Shown one piece after another: positions 21,201 through 33,885 of a stretch of 64,000 nucleotides of DNA (position 1 is the stretch's first letter; every line of letters begins with the position of its first letter). The DNA is taken from NCBI GenBank assembly GCA_013368315.1, contig JAACJM010000041.1, forward strand, positions 372,001 to 436,000, written 5' to 3'. The notes below the pieces were generated by a model. That model was not told the origin of the DNA, ran no database searches, and saw only the letters and a program-made list of their open reading frames with translations. This DNA is from Tetrapyrgos nigripes (Eukaryota > Basidiomycota > Agaricomycetes > Agaricales > Campanellaceae). The position numbers and the translations under genes were made by a program.

Positions 21201-24200
21201 AATGGGTGTCTGTTCCTGCCACAGTGCAAACACCCCTGAATACCCATATGCTCTCTTGTTCCTCGTACAATTCTATTCCCTCATGTACCATATCCAGTAT
21301 CCCTGAAATAGAATCTTGTGCTTCTCACTTCTGTATATATGTGAAACTCCGAGGAAGACAAAATGAGGCAGTGATAGTGGCGATGGTTGACAGTGGAGCT
21401 ACAGGACTGTTCCTGGGACAGTCATTTGTAAAGCAGCACCAAATCCAAACCTATCCCCTCCGTAAACTCCTAGATGTCTACAACATTGATGGGACCCTCA
21501 ACCGAGCAGGGCATATAGATCGGTTCTGTCAGCTAGCTATGACAGCAGATGGACAGGAGGCATGGCTAGATTTTCTGGTTATGGACTTAGGCAGAGAAGA
21601 CGTCATCCTGGGTCTTCCCTGGCTGCATAAGATGAACCCACAGATCAACTGGATGAGCGGCCGGCTGCAAATCCCTGTAGCACCACCCCCATCAGTGGAA
21701 GAGGTTCCCAATCAGGATCAGTTCATTGCTACCAATTTTGGACCAACCCCAAGGGGAAACGTCATCCTGGAAGGCGCAGAATCTGAACCAACCCAGTCAA
21801 TTCCTCAGGGAACACATGCACCCATAGACCAACCCCCAGATCTGGCAACAGAAGAGGAGGAGAGGAACCCCAAGTATATTGCATTCGTGCTAGTCAGGCT
21901 CCAAGGCGCTCCTGGAAGAAAGCAGGGATCCTTGCTGACACTGGAGAAGAAGTCTGGTGTGCTGCAGGGTTCACTTACTCACAGCAGCTGACTGAAGAGG
22001 CAAACTGGATGAAACCGAAACAGTCGTTTGAGGAGATAGTCCCTCCTCAATATCGGGATTATTCTCAGGTCTTCTCTGAAGCTGAGTCAGAATGCCTCCC
22101 TGCACACAAACCCTGGGATCATGCTATTGAACTGGTACCTGGAGCACCCGCTACCCTACGAACCAAGATCTACCTGATGTCCATCAACAAACAGCAGGAA
22201 CTCAATCAATTCCTTGACGAAAATGTCTGCAAGGGATATATCTGACCCTCCAAATCCCCTCTGTCCTCTCCAGTCTTCTTTGTGAAGAAGAAAGATGGGA
22301 AACTTTGGTTTGTTCAGGATTACCGACACCTAAACGAGTACACTATTAAGAACTGCTACTCTCTTCCCCTCGTTGCCAACATAGTCAGCCACCTTCAAGG
22401 TGCCAAGTACTTCACCAAGTTTGACATATGTTGGGGTTACAACAATGTCCAGATCAAACAGGGGGATGAGTGGAAGGCAGCGTTTGCAACCAACTGAGGA
22501 CTTTTTGAACCTACCGTCATGTTCTTCAGATTGACAAACTCACCAGCTACTTTCCAAGGCCTCATGAACTCCATCTTCTCAGACTTGATTGCAGCAGGCA
22601 AGGTAGCAGTTTATCTGGATGACATCCTGATCTTCAGTGGGACTCTGGAAGAACACTGAGAAGTGGTTCAGGAAGTGCTAGCCAGGTTGAAAAGAAATGA
22701 TCTGTATCTGAGGCCAGAGAAATGCGAGTTTGAACGAGAAGAGATAGAATATCTGGGGCTGATTATCTGAGAGGGGCAAGTTCACATGGACCTGGTGAAG
22801 GTGGCAGCAGTACAGCACTGGCCAGTTCCCTGCAATGTCCACGACATTTGGGCATTCTTGGGTTTTGCAAATTTCTACCGACGATTCATAGAGAACTTTG
22901 CTAAAACTGCTCGGCCTCTGAACGACCTTACTCGTAAAGACATCTCGTTTAATTGGGGAACTCACCAACAGGAAGCCTTTGACTCCCTTTGAACAGCCTT
23001 CATGTCTGCGCCCATTCTTACACTCTGGTCACTGGATCGTCCTACCTGAGTTGAAGTAGATGCTTTGGGCTTCGCAACAGGGGGAGCTCTAATGCAGATG
23101 TTGGAAGACAGTCTTTGGCACCCAGTAGCATTCTGTTCAGCATCCATGCAGTCAGCTGAATGCAATTACAAAATCTACAACCGAGAGATGCTGGCTATTA
23201 TCGAGGCACTGCAAGATTGGTGGAGTTATCTGGAAGGACTACCAAAGCCCTTTGAAATTATCACAGATCACTCCAATCTAGAGTTCTGGCAAACACCACA
23301 GGATCTTAGTCGATGACAGGCAAGATGGGCCCTGTGGCTATCATGCTTTGACTTTCGACTAATCCATCACCCAGGCAAAGCAAATACCCAAGCAGATGCC
23401 CTCTTCCACCTTCCCTCCCACCAAGTAACAGACTGGGAAGACAATCTGGAAACCACACTTTGTAAGGCTTGCCACTACTATGCTGGCCAACCCCCTAGAG
23501 GAACAAATTTGTCAGGCACTGGGAAGAGAAGTGGAGGTGTTAAAAGGACTAGAGCAGTTAAAGAAGGAAGGATTGCAACAACTGGCTAATAGTTTACCTG
23601 AATGGGAAGAGGATAATGGATTGGTATACCACAAGGGGCGAGTCTACGTCCCCCCAAATGAAGAGCTGTGGAAGGCAATAGTAGAACAGTGCCATGACGA
23701 ACCATCAGCAGGACATCCAGGGCTACATGGGACACTCAATTTGGTAACCTCGCACTTCTGGTGGCCCACCATTCGCTCTTTTGTAGAGAAGTATGTGGAG
23801 GGATGTGATAAATGCACCAGGAAGAAGCTGCAACGTCATCTGTGAGCAGTAATCTAACCTTTGGACGTACCCTTAGGACTCTGGGAAGAAGTTGGAGTTA
23901 ACCTCATTACACAGCTACTATCCTTGCAAGGCTATGATGCAATCCTGGTCTGCACTGACCTCTATGGAAAACAAGTCCATACCCTTCCCTGCACCTCTAA
24001 TATCACTGCTACTGAAATCGCCAACCTATACTACCGAGAAATCTTCCGCCTTCACGGCCTCCCACTTCGCTTTGTATCAGATCATAGTCCACAGTTTGCA
24101 GCGCAAACCATGCGTTCTCTGTTAGACTGACTCAGAATCAAGTCAAGCCTTTCCTCAGGCTACCAACCCCAGACGAATGGACAGACAGAACGAGCCAACC

Positions 24201-24955
24201 AGGAAGTGGAGAAATATCTGCACCTCTACACCAACTACAGACAGGACAATTGGGTGGAGCACCTTCCTATGGCTGAGTTTGTTCTGAACTCCCACACACA
24301 CTCTGCACATGGCATGGCACCTTTTGAGGTGACTTATGGCTACCTTTATCTATTCAACATACCAGTAGGCCGGCGCACAGGCATCCCAAATGTAGAAGAC
24401 CGTCTCAAAATCCTAAGACAGGTTCAGAGAGATGCAGAATCAGCACTGCACCTGGCTAAGCACTGGATGAAGGAAGGATATGAAAGAGGGAAACAGAAGG
24501 GACATCAGTTCAAGGTCGGGGATCATGTCTGGCTGAGTGCAGAAGACATCAACTTGAAACTTTCAAGTGACAAGTTAGGGGATCAGCAACTGGGACCATA
24601 CGAGATTGTAGAGAAAATTGGAGATTTGGACTATTGGTTAGACCTCCCTGAAACTCTTAATCACCTGCACCCAGTATTCCATGTCGACAAACTCTACCCC
24701 TACAAGGGTAATCTAGTGAATGGACTCTTACCTGAGGAACCAGAGCCAGTATACCTTGAGGGGGAGGATGAGCCTGAGTATGAAGTGGACACTCTTCTGG
24801 ATAGCAGGATATGATGGAGGCAACTGGAATACCTTGTCAAGTGGAAAGGATACGATGACGGTCACAACTCATGGGAGCCAGTTGCAAATCTCAAAAATGC
24901 GAAGTGTAAGATCACAGCATTCCACAAGAAACACCCAGAGGCAACAAAGACTTAA
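21197..24955 (+). pseudogene. gypsy-2 pol: protease, RT, RNase H, integrase, chromodomain, degraded
   Basis: Protease shows VAMVDSGATGLFLG and DVILGLPWLHKMNPQINW. RT shows [28 protein letters not shown] and the catalytic YLDDILIF. RNase H shows VEVDALGFATGG and YNREMLAIIEAL. The integrase zinc finger (AGHPGLHGTL...CDKCTRKK), core and SSGYQPQTNG follow, then a chromodomain ([30 protein letters not shown]). In-frame TGA stops occur within GYI-PSKSP, ATN-GLFEPT, EEH-EVV, DSL-TAF, RPT-VEVDA, DLSR-QARWALW, LLD-LRIK and SRI-WRQLEY, almost all replacing Arg. A TAA lies between AVI and PLDVP. Frames shift near 21880 and 23455. Inactive. Confidence 0.9.
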
Positions 24956-24992
24956 GATTCATTGAGGACGATGAAGTGTAGGAGGGGGGTAA

Positions 24993-25426
24993 TGTCATGA
25001 TGTCTATATTTGGTACTATTTATTTCTTCTTATCTCTGTATCCTCAGATCTTTACACCATTTGACTCTTGTTCCACATGCTACACACTGGACCTTTCATT
25101 TCTCTGATACAGCTTCAATACAGCTTCTTGACAGCTTCCTTTACAGCTTTCTTTACAGCTTTACTTTTACATATATAAACCCTGCCCTGAGACCTGGTTT
25201 CCCATCTCAACCTCTTCGTCGTTGGGACCAGGTGTGTATTCCCCTTTTCATTACTTCTTTCACCTTTACTGATGGGCACTGTAGTTCCAGTACTTACTGC
25301 TGTCTGTTAGGTATTTAATACATTTTTCATCGTTGGGACCAGTTCCAGTACTTACTGCTGTCTGTTAGTCAAGTTGAGCCCATAGCTCCTCGTTATTGCT
25401 ATCTAAGCACTCGCCTCTTTGTGACA
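24993..25426 (+). repeat. gypsy-2 3' LTR
   Basis: 434 bp; longer than the 5' LTR because ACAGCTTC and the block GTTCCAGTACTTACTGCTG are locally duplicated. Confidence 0.9.
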
Positions 25427-25431
25427 CCACA

Positions 25432-28400
25432 TAGTATCTATGTATATTCATTGCTGTATATTGCACTAATAGTCATGAAATATCATTCCCTAATCTGAGG
25501 GACTTGACACCAAACTTGAAAAACTGTTCTTGGAAATGCAGCCACATAATAGCAAAAAATTGTAAAGTGGTCCATTGGGCATCTAATAATCTATAACCAG
25601 TCCTACTTCCAGGCATGTCATTGAGAGCAATGAGGATGCATGGCAGAGGGGAAAGAGATGATCACTGATGATCAGTGTGGCATCGCAGAGAATGTCAGGT
25701 GGAGAGCTCAGGAGTTTTAGGAATACGATTGGGAAAAGCAGGGATTGATTCAACATAGCCACACATGGAAATGGAGTGTAAAGAACTCACCCTCATTTCG
25801 TTTGGCCTCGTAACCAATTACTCCACATCTGCTGCAGATATTTGCAGATTTTCACATATGAGGGAAAATTTTCAGTGAAAATCTGCAAAATGGTAAGGGA
25901 AAAAGAGGGACCAAGGGGAAGGTGGGCCAAATATCTGGCACATCAGGTAGGGAGGGAGAGGGGTTCTGACCTTGGGAAAAATTTTTCTGACTGCACCTAA
26001 AATCAGATGTTTTGAGCTTATTTTCAGCTAATCACTGATAGTTGTAGAATATCAAGACTTTTTCACTTTGCCTTGGCTACTTATTCCGCATGAAGCTGCA
26101 AATATGCACCACATACTTGTTATGAGTGGAGTTGAGGAAAGCCTGGACATCTTATCTCATCTCTTTTTGGCAGGATTAGGGCTTACAGTATCTTATCTCT
26201 GTATCATGTGACCGCAGATATACTATATAAGGCAGGTGAGGGGGAGGGGGGGTCTAGTGAGGTCACTAAAAAATTTTCTGAGTGGATGTAAAAAAATTTT
26301 TAGCTGCCTCCCCCTTGAGAGGGACACAGATTTCACCAGAGTCAGTTTTCACTGGGTATTGGGTCTTGTAGTGCCTTGTCCTTGTGTCATTTTTGATGGG
26401 CAGTAGGATTTGGTGTAGTCTCGTGTAGCCAGATTGATGATATACACTTGACAGTCTTTATGTGCATAAGTATATGTAGTCTGGTTCAAAAGTAGAGAGC
26501 TGTGTAATGCAACTTTGATGATGAGCTAATCATTTTGCAGGAAAACAGCTGGAGAGAGCGCTTTGCTGGTAGTCTCAATACCAGACTGAGGATACACATA
26601 CTGTTTATGTACTTTGCTGATCAAATCCAACAATTGTCCTCGCAATCTGACCCCAAGTCACAGTCACTTCCTCTTTGTCTTCCTACCTATTTTTGGGCTC
26701 ACATCAACTCAGTTAATCTTTATAAGCCTCCTGGAGAACTTTTCTGGCATTTTCGTGAGGATCTGCATGCAGAAAAGGGCTGAAAATGTAATTATGTCAT
26801 CTTAAAAGCTGCATTATACACAGTACTAGGTTTGGTGCCTATAGTAGTAAGCTTGCAGAGTCTGTGAACTGCTACCAGTACTGTCTCCTGCTATTGCATT
26901 CTTCCTGACAAATTTCAGCACTTCCAGATTGTGCTTGGATACTCTCTATGAAACAGGGTGTCAGTGAGGAGATGCAAGTAAGTACTTCTCAGACTTAAAG
27001 CAGTCCAAGATGGCAGAATTCAAATACTTACCTACCTCTGGGTTTGAGGGTGTTTGTGTGGAAGACAGTGACCAAAAATAGCCTCATTACTCAAGTATTT
27101 GACAGATTGCTTGCAGATACATTGTATCACTGTTGTATACTGGAGCAAGGGGCCACTGCTTTGCATGGCAAGTTACAAGGTCTGTTCCCCCTCAATAAGA
27201 TTTTATGAATACCAAAAGTTTTTTGCTACTTGTAACAGCCACTGACAAAGTAATATGAGTGAAATGAGTATGGTGGTAAGCCATGCAAGAAACAAAGTGA
27301 CTAGAACATGAACTATATCAATACAACACAAAGAAAAGACATGCCCAACAAAATATTGACAATATTTGCACTAGCAGTCCTTATGAGTGAATTAGGAGCT
27401 TGGAAACAAATACACAATACACATGTACCATAGTTAACCACTTCTGGCATTTTGGTGAAGAAAAGATGGATGAATGTAAAGACCACTGACACACATGCAA
27501 TACACAGAGATTAAAGAAAAAGAAAACAAAAACACACCATTAAAACTTATTGTGAAGAACACATTGCCATTCCAAGTGGTAATGGGTGGGAACAGGCTGC
27601 ACAATCCATACATCCTCCACCAATGACAATTCTACCATGGCAAGCATTGGTGATAGATGGCAGTAAGCCTGGACATACTCAAACCAATTTGTCAAAGCAG
27701 TGTTGAATTGGGCTTTATTGCTTTTGAAGTGGGAAAAGAAAAAAATCAATGGAGAAAGATGGAATACAACGGAGTACTTGAAACTAATTGCTGTCTGCAC
27801 CATAAAAATGAGTCAAACTGTGTGCATCAACAATTTCCCAATAACTAGAAGGACTAAGGTACACTGGCAATGACTCAAAGACAGTGTGGCAGTACCTAGT
27901 GCTAGGGGACCATTGCAACTGTTAACCAAAGAGGGAGTGGAGAGTTAGAAGGAAATTATGTAGGAAAAGCAAAATAATGGAGAGGGGGAAAGGAAGAGAG
28001 GAAGCAGATGACACAATGCAGTCCTAGCTGGAGAAACACTGATACTTGAACAAAACAAAAAGGAAATGAGAAGGTAGCAGAAGCTGCTGATGTCAGTTGA
28101 CCTTTGATCAGTCTACACCAGAGCAACAGCTAGCATTGTCGAGTGGAAACAAAAGCAGATGGTGTCTGGAGTGGTATCAAATCGGTAATGGTCACAGATA
28201 CACATACACACGAAACAAAGTGAAGAAAAGAAACTTGACGAAGTAAGACTCATGACCAATAATAATCCAACCAATATCTGCCATGCAAGGAATTTGTCAC
28301 CCTTATCAGGGTGGTTGTTGAAACAGGACTTGACAGTCAGGACAGCGCAAAGGAGGTGAGGTAACCAGCGGGGGTATGGACAACACCCTTAGGCTGACCA

Positions 28401-28887
28401 GTGGATCCGGATATCTGAGAGTGAAGCTAAGCTGCTGAAAGATGAAGAAGACAACGAAAAAATGCATGTGGAAGATGAAAAATGGGTCCTCGCTACTTGT
28501 ATTCTCAACCCGCAAATCCCAACTCGGTTGGAAAATATCACTATCCATCCCAAATCCATCCCCTTCAGCAGAACCTGGGACTCCTTCAGCACCTGATAGA
28601 ACAATGGCCTTGGTAGCAGCTGTTGCTTGGGTGGCAACTTTGAATAGCATAGAGGTCTCCATCCATCTTTGCCTGGGTGAGGCCAAGTCCAGTCGTAAAA
28701 TGTGAAGGTGGAGACAGGAGTTGTAATCGACAGCATCGGACCACCCATTCCAGAGTCCAGACTGAGTCTAGACATTTCAGTTGTCGGGAAGAGTAGAGAC
28801 CGGCTTAGGGGTGGGAGATTGAATCCGTGGAAAAGATCTGGGAGGTAAATTAACTCGGCCTTTAAGAGGCCTCGTAATTAGGGCAGC
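25432..28887. other. Decayed transposon-derived tract, no assignable gene
   Basis: CpG-poor sequence. An R1-like end module (CATAGCCACACA...TAAAGAA...GGCCTCGTAAC) is at 25754-25813; 15-bp inverted arms TTTGCAGATTTTCAC lie at 25841-25855/25875-25889; a second R1 end (TTTAAGAGGCCTCGTAA) is at 28861-28877. Open frames such as 27540-27803 (-) and 28306-28775 (-) show no recognisable family. Confidence 0.4.
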
Positions 28888-29063
28888 GCTAGGACGTCCT
28901 GAGCGGACGGACGGATTTTGTCCTCGCCATTAAATGTAACCTTATATGGTAGTCCGGTGAATAAACCATTTCCGCGCGTGACAATTGTCTGAGAGTGAGT
29001 GTATGCGTCATCGCAATCGACAATGGACGACGGCAACTACGAAGAGTTGCTGGCCTTCCGACG
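28888..29063 (+). repeat. Repeated 5' module of an unidentified element, copy 2
   Basis: Counterpart of 7533-7715, with the same upstream block and an ATG at 29023. Here the frame stays open longer, reading MDDGNYEELLAFRRRIIAAT and then a hydrophobic stretch to a stop near 29150. Could be the start of a transposase or other repeated gene; not recognised. Confidence 0.5.
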
Positions 29064-30000
29064 TCGAATCATAGCTGCTACTGCATATGTTGTTCAAACT
29101 ATCAGCTTGGCTGTGGTGTTATATGCGAGTGATACGTCGATGGGTATTTTCTGATCCAGGTCCCAGAAGCCCGAAGATGGTCGGAAATGAAGATTCCCTT
29201 CCGTACCTTCCTAAATCGTTTGGATTTGCCGGCGATTGACCCGCCCTCCCCATTTGACTCTGAGTTGCCGTCTTGACCACGAAATACATATTTTTGGATT
29301 TTTTGTCATGGCGTGATTTTTTTTCTGACGATGGTGGAGGCTGTGAGCAGGAGGAGGAGGAAAAGGAGGAAGAGGAGAAGCCGTTTAGGCTGGGATCAAG
29401 AACTGATACGCCGCCGCCAGGAGAAGCTTTGTGCTGCCCAGTGTCCTTGTCTTCTTTCAAAGGACAGCGCTGGGATTGGACGTGAAGCTGCTGTCCGTCC
29501 ATTGTCTTCACCTTGATGTCTTTCTTTGATTTTTCTGTTTTATTTTCCTTCTTGTTTTGTTTTTTTTCATCGCGTCATTCTGACCAACCGACTGGCCAGG
29601 GTTCACGCCAATATTACGCTCCCAACGCTGCCAGCAGTGCCTCCACACTCTCTTCTTTAAACCCACTATACCTACATATCCCTGTCCCCTAACTCTGCTC
29701 ACCCAAATCCGTACCCGACATTCCTAGCATTATTATAATAATATTATTAATAATTAATATCCGGCATAAGAACCTGCGCCACCGGTCAAAACGTATGCTT
29801 CTGCGTCTTGGACTTCTAAGGCCCTGGATCGGATAATACCCATCGACACTGTACTCGTTATATACCTCACCGTACTAAGTGCTGGAAGTAGCCATATCAC
29901 ACTTCAGCTCTGACAGGTCATGATCCTAGCGCGTGTCCTGGCGCTGCCGAACAGGCCCTAGTAACTAACGTTAACGTCTAATAGCCTGATAAACGCTGAA
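29064..30000. other. Spacer, AT-rich block at 29727-29760
   Basis: No assignable gene. A Ser-rich minus-strand frame at 29119-29511 has no recognised domain. A run of ATTATTATAATAATATTATT-like sequence marks 29728-29757. Confidence 0.35.
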
Positions 30001-30148
30001 GCGCTGATACATACGACACACGCCCAAAGGACAAAAATATCCGCTCGACGGATAAATGACATTATTGTACTGATATAAGATGTTTCTGTACGCCTTTCTG
30101 CCCAGCGGATATTTTTGTATTTTCGGCGTGACATCCCAGCGCTACTCA
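30001..30148. repeat. Imperfect foldback (MITE-like) element
   Basis: ACAAAAATATCCGCT (30031-30045) is perfectly inverted at 30104-30118, and the similarity extends outward with gaps to GCGCTG (30001) and CAGCGC (about 30143). No coding capacity; target duplication not clear. Confidence 0.5.
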
Positions 30149-30762
30149 TAGTCATAGACGGAAGACCAGCCAATCGCGTTAGTGCAGTGTATCAGTTCGA
30201 ATGTTTTTAATTTTGGGGCAACTCGTTCCGAAGGGTTCCTGCTGCGGGCCAAGTTTAAATTGGACCCTCCCGCGATACCATTCTCAACGTAGTCAATGAA
30301 TTGGCTGGCAGGTCGAAGACATATTCAGGGCTCCTTCTGCATCATTTCCCTTTTACTGTACGTGTAGCCGTCAGCAAATTTCTTGAGACAACTTATGGAT
30401 CCAAATTCAATAAGTGCTAAACCCGCCTCGGGAGTCGGAACGTTTTTCAGACTCATCCTGAGTCATTGGCAATCACATTGGCGTCTTCGCAACCTGATGT
30501 ACCACTGTATCTTACCTTCTACGCAAGTCTAAGGGGCCGCGTAGACTGAGCCCTTCAAGCTGCCTGCTCGGGCAATATCCGACTACTTCTTTTGGTGATC
30601 ACAGATGTTCCAACTTGAAGCTGGTCCCCGTACTGTCCTTTATTCTTCTTTGCCTGAAACATTAGCTTACCATAAGGAGGAGAAGCGTTTATCGTACTTG
30701 ACTTGGGACAGATTGGTGTGTAGACATATTATGTATCAAAGCTATTAAAAGAAGTAGAATCC
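30149..30762. other. Spacer between two foldback elements
   Basis: No open frame or motif of note on either strand. Confidence 0.35.
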
Positions 30763-30890
30763 ATAGTTACGGATATGCGTCCGAAAAGACAATAAATCCG
30801 GCTTCCAGATATGGATGCCAATAGTTCATAAGTCCGTTGAGCGGATATGTGAATTCTTATTGTCTTTTCGGACGCATAATCCGTAACTAT
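30763..30890. repeat. Foldback (MITE-like) element, 33-bp arms
   Basis: ATAGTTACGGATATGCGTCC... at 30763-30795 is matched in reverse complement at 30857-30890 with a single one-base indel, around a 61-base spacer. A weaker match (GAATCC / GGATTC) continues outside. Typical of a non-autonomous miniature DNA transposon. Confidence 0.7.
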
Positions 30891-31379
30891 GTCCGGATTC
30901 TCGATTCTTGGTCTTTTTGTACTTATATCTAGCTTCCAAATATATCTCATTTTTGTATACATATCCGGTCACATATCCGTAAAGCGGAATATATTTTCCC
31001 TTTTTGGCGTGGTACTTACTTATATTTCTCTCCCTTCCCCACTATTCAACGCACTGTGGGTAGAACCTCATTGCTGTCCCTCTATTGCCTCCGCGGCTTT
31101 AATCGTTGACGCCTCGGGGCTAGACACCCGATATGCCTCCGAGGCTTCGTTACACGTCTCCGGACTCAAACACTCTCACATTCAGTCTTGATGATCGGAT
31201 TTTGTGGGTGTCGTTGGATTTCTTGGCAATAGACTTACATATAGAACCGAGACTTAGATCAGCCGAAACCAGTGATGATTCGCTACAACCTTGTTCCAAT
31301 TTCGTTATGGGGTTCCAACAAGTGGATGAATAGCCCAATAGTCATCAAAATATGATGGTCGACATCGTATCATTTTCAT

Positions 31380-31627
31380 CAGGGACTCGTTCTTAATGAT
31401 CTGAGGCTTCTGGGTGTGGCTATGCAATGTACTTACTTCCGTCCTTTTCTCGCCCGAAGGCGATAACGGCTTTTGCCGTCACACCATGCCTCGCGCAATG
31501 AAGCAATGTGACATACTATTCTTGTACTATTCCAGCTATGGGTCATCTCCGTACCATTTTTTGCGTGCTGTTATCCCCTGGAGCCAGCCTAAGGGCCTCG
31601 TTATTGCTACGTGAAGCGGTAGCACAC
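31380..31627 (-). repeat. Dispersed repeat family R1, copy B (reverse)
   Basis: In reverse complement it begins GTGTGCTACCGCTTCACGTA followed by GCAATAACGAGGCCC and ends CATTGCATAGCCACACCCAG...TTAAGAACGAGTCCCTG, the same two modules as copies A and C, in about 248 bp. The final AAGGGCCTCGTAA is missing. Confidence 0.6.
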
Positions 31628-32870
31628 AAGCCTGCAACAGGCAAGCAAAAGCACTGGCGCTTCCAAATTTGATTTTCTTGTGGAGGAAAAATCGTTTCCC
31701 CATTATAAGCGCCTTATTGAACTTCTTCGAGTTGACAATGAGGCATGATGGCACTTTCGGATCCCACTCAACCAGTATGCTCGAGTCCCACCCCAGTTTG
31801 AAGGTTCGGAGGCTCTCTATGACGCCTGAATTGAATCAACAGGAGGGAAAGGGAATTTCGCAGACAGGATATGTGGAGCAGTAAAGGGTGATTGAAAAGA
31901 CATGATAAAGCCAGACAAATGAGAGATACAGAGTTGAAAAGAAGAATTGTATGAAGAAATAAGAAGTGTTAGAGTGAGACAAATTGAACAGTTGAAAGAA
32001 AGACTCGTATGAAGAAATAAAAGTGAAAGAGTGAGAAAAATAGGACTTGAGTGAAGACGTGAAGTAATAACGGGGAAGCCGCAGGACGGAAAGGAATGCA
32101 GGAATAAATGGAGATACGCCCCCCGCAGAGCGTAGACACCGTAAGAAGAAACGTGTAAAGGCGAGATCGCAGAGAGCCGGAAGAGTAAAACAAAATGACG
32201 AGTTGACAAATATACGGAATCCGGGGAACCGCAGAGCTAAAAATCTGATAAGATGGTAATGCCCAGGAGTGGTCAACGACAGATAAAGGTGTTTTCCAAA
32301 AGGTGAGATCCGTAGATGAAGAGATGAAGGCCAGAGGCGACGAGGAAGAATGAGAAGAGTGGAGAGAGAGTGGGGAAATGCCGTTATACGAAAAATAGTC
32401 CACTTTAAGACCCTAAAGAAGGCCCATAACCTGTAGGAGTCGGAGATCGAAATAGACGCAGAAGGAGAACGACGTATATGATGGTACAAGGACAAGGTAC
32501 GACGTACAATACACGAGGCTATAGAATACATCAGCCGAGGACTAGGACACAACGTCAACAGTTTTAGTGTGCGAATTGCGTTGAATTCCTTGTCGTTTGC
32601 CTGCTCACCTGGTCTCAGAAATCTCAGCTTTGTAAAGCCTCAGATCACACCTCCACGCGAGGTGCGACTTGAGTCCCCCAATGCACGATTAAGGGAAAAG
32701 TGGCGTTATGAGCCATTGGTGTCAGCCAAACCTTTCCCAAGACTGAAACCACCTCAAGATTCTGGATGACAATCCTGAAACCAGCAGAATCCGAAAATCT
32801 GCGTAGAATCTAGTCGACATATGTATTTAAGAGGCTGAGTTCTGCAGTCTGAAATCTCAGCTTCTCACCA
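31628..32870. other. Purine-rich spacer with a 58-bp imperfect tandem repeat
   Basis: Two copies of a unit around GTATGAAGAAATAA and AGAGTGAGA lie at 31941-32056, offset by 58 bp. The minus strand is open in two or three frames at once over 31836-32558, as expected of purine-rich low-complexity DNA. No gene is supported. Confidence 0.4.
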
Positions 32871-33039
32871 ATGTCCTCTCCTAACCACTCTAACCATTTA
32901 ACAACCCAGAGCTCTCATCGTCGCGGTCATCTTTCGAGAAACCCCCCAAGGGATGAAGACATCGAGCAAATCAGAATGCTTCTTCGTTGTGGGGATGTCA
33001 GTACTTCACTTCATTCCACGAGCTCACTAGACTCAGAAC

Positions 33040-33623
33040 ATGTCTCCTCAGGGTGCGAACGAGATGGACCTCAAGAAATCCATTGATGTTGTCTGCCTCG
33101 CCTTTCGGGAGATGAGGAACCAGGTAGAAGTGGCCAGGGACAACGATATCGACAGCCAACTTTCTATGGATTCCATTGTGGCGATTTCTTTGCTTGGACA
33201 GTACGTGATAGGACTACTGCATATTCATCCATCGATACTATTCATTTACTGCTCATTTTTAGGAGAATTTCTGACTTTGCAAATGATTTCCAGCCTAGAC
33301 TTGAAGACCGGGGGGGTGTTGAGCACGTTTCGGGCCAAGAGGTACCTTCGTCCTATCAATTACATTTAGTTCCATCTTCTCAACGTTGAAATTTTATATT
33401 ATATCTGGTTCGTTTGAAGATGCCAATTCAGGACATCCAGAGGGACATGATGGCTCCCGGATCTAATCGGCGCGATGGACTAGGACCCAGCGCTTCGCAA
33501 TTGCAATCTTCCGGCGCGAATGCGAGTGTTCATCATGTTCATTACAACTGCATCCAGGGAAACTATCACTTGCAGTACGGGGGAAACCCGCCTCATCATC
33601 AAGGAAGATGCGCAACCAAGTAA
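33040..33623 (+). CDS. Small hypothetical protein, three exons
   Basis: A splicing model joins MSPQGANEMDLKKSIDVVCL...VAISLLGQ (33040-33199) to RISDFANDFQPRLEDRGGVE (33263-33342), then to MPIQDIQRDMMAPGSNRRDG...GRCATK with a stop at 33623. The introns have GTACGT...TTTTAG and GTACCT...TTGAAG borders and keep the frame. About 150 residues, hydrophilic; the tail VHHVHYNCIQGNYHLQ is His-rich. An alternative start at 32871 (MSSPNHSNHLTTQSSHRR) would need another junction that I could not resolve. No family recognised. Confidence 0.45.
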
Positions 33624-33724
33624 TACGCACCGTTCTAAGCACGGGAATCATCGCAGGGGCAACCACACTGGGCGAAGCTCGTAAGAGGCTCGAGTTTACA
33701 AATATTTATTTGAGCTGAGCGTGT

Positions 33725-33748
33725 ATCCATCCATCCATCCATCCATCT
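33725..33748. repeat. (ATCC)n microsatellite
   Basis: Short run of about five ATCC units. Confidence 0.7.
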
Positions 33749-33885
33749 ATCAACCTACATATCTATCTAGTTTCAGAGTTGTGTACTTAATACTACAAGC
33801 AAATCATAAGTACAACTAGTGACACAGATCGACTGTTACTGTTAGATAAATTATTCATCATAAGTTAAAGTGCTGTGAAGACACC

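Larger units (their letters stand above)
19090..25426 (+). mobile_element. Ty3/gypsy LTR retrotransposon gypsy-2, heavily mutated
   Basis: Left LTR 19090-19475, right LTR 24993-25426, both TGTCATGA...TTTGTGACA; 5-bp duplications ccaca at 19085-19089 and 25427-25431; polypurine tract GGAGGGGGG just before the right LTR. Internal order is gag, protease, RT/RNase H, integrase, chromodomain. About ten to a dozen in-frame stops, nearly all TGA at positions where relatives have Arg, plus two frame shifts make it inactive. Its LTRs differ more than those of gypsy-1, so it is the older insertion. Confidence 0.92.

Noticed and set aside
31836..32558. 240-codon minus-strand frame
   Set aside because: Two or three overlapping frames are open at once in purine-rich, partly tandem sequence; the translation is Ser/Phe/Leu low-complexity without a domain.
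33725..33748. Possible CRISPR-like array or regulatory repeat
   Set aside because: Only a short ATCC microsatellite; no spaced direct repeats occur anywhere in the window.
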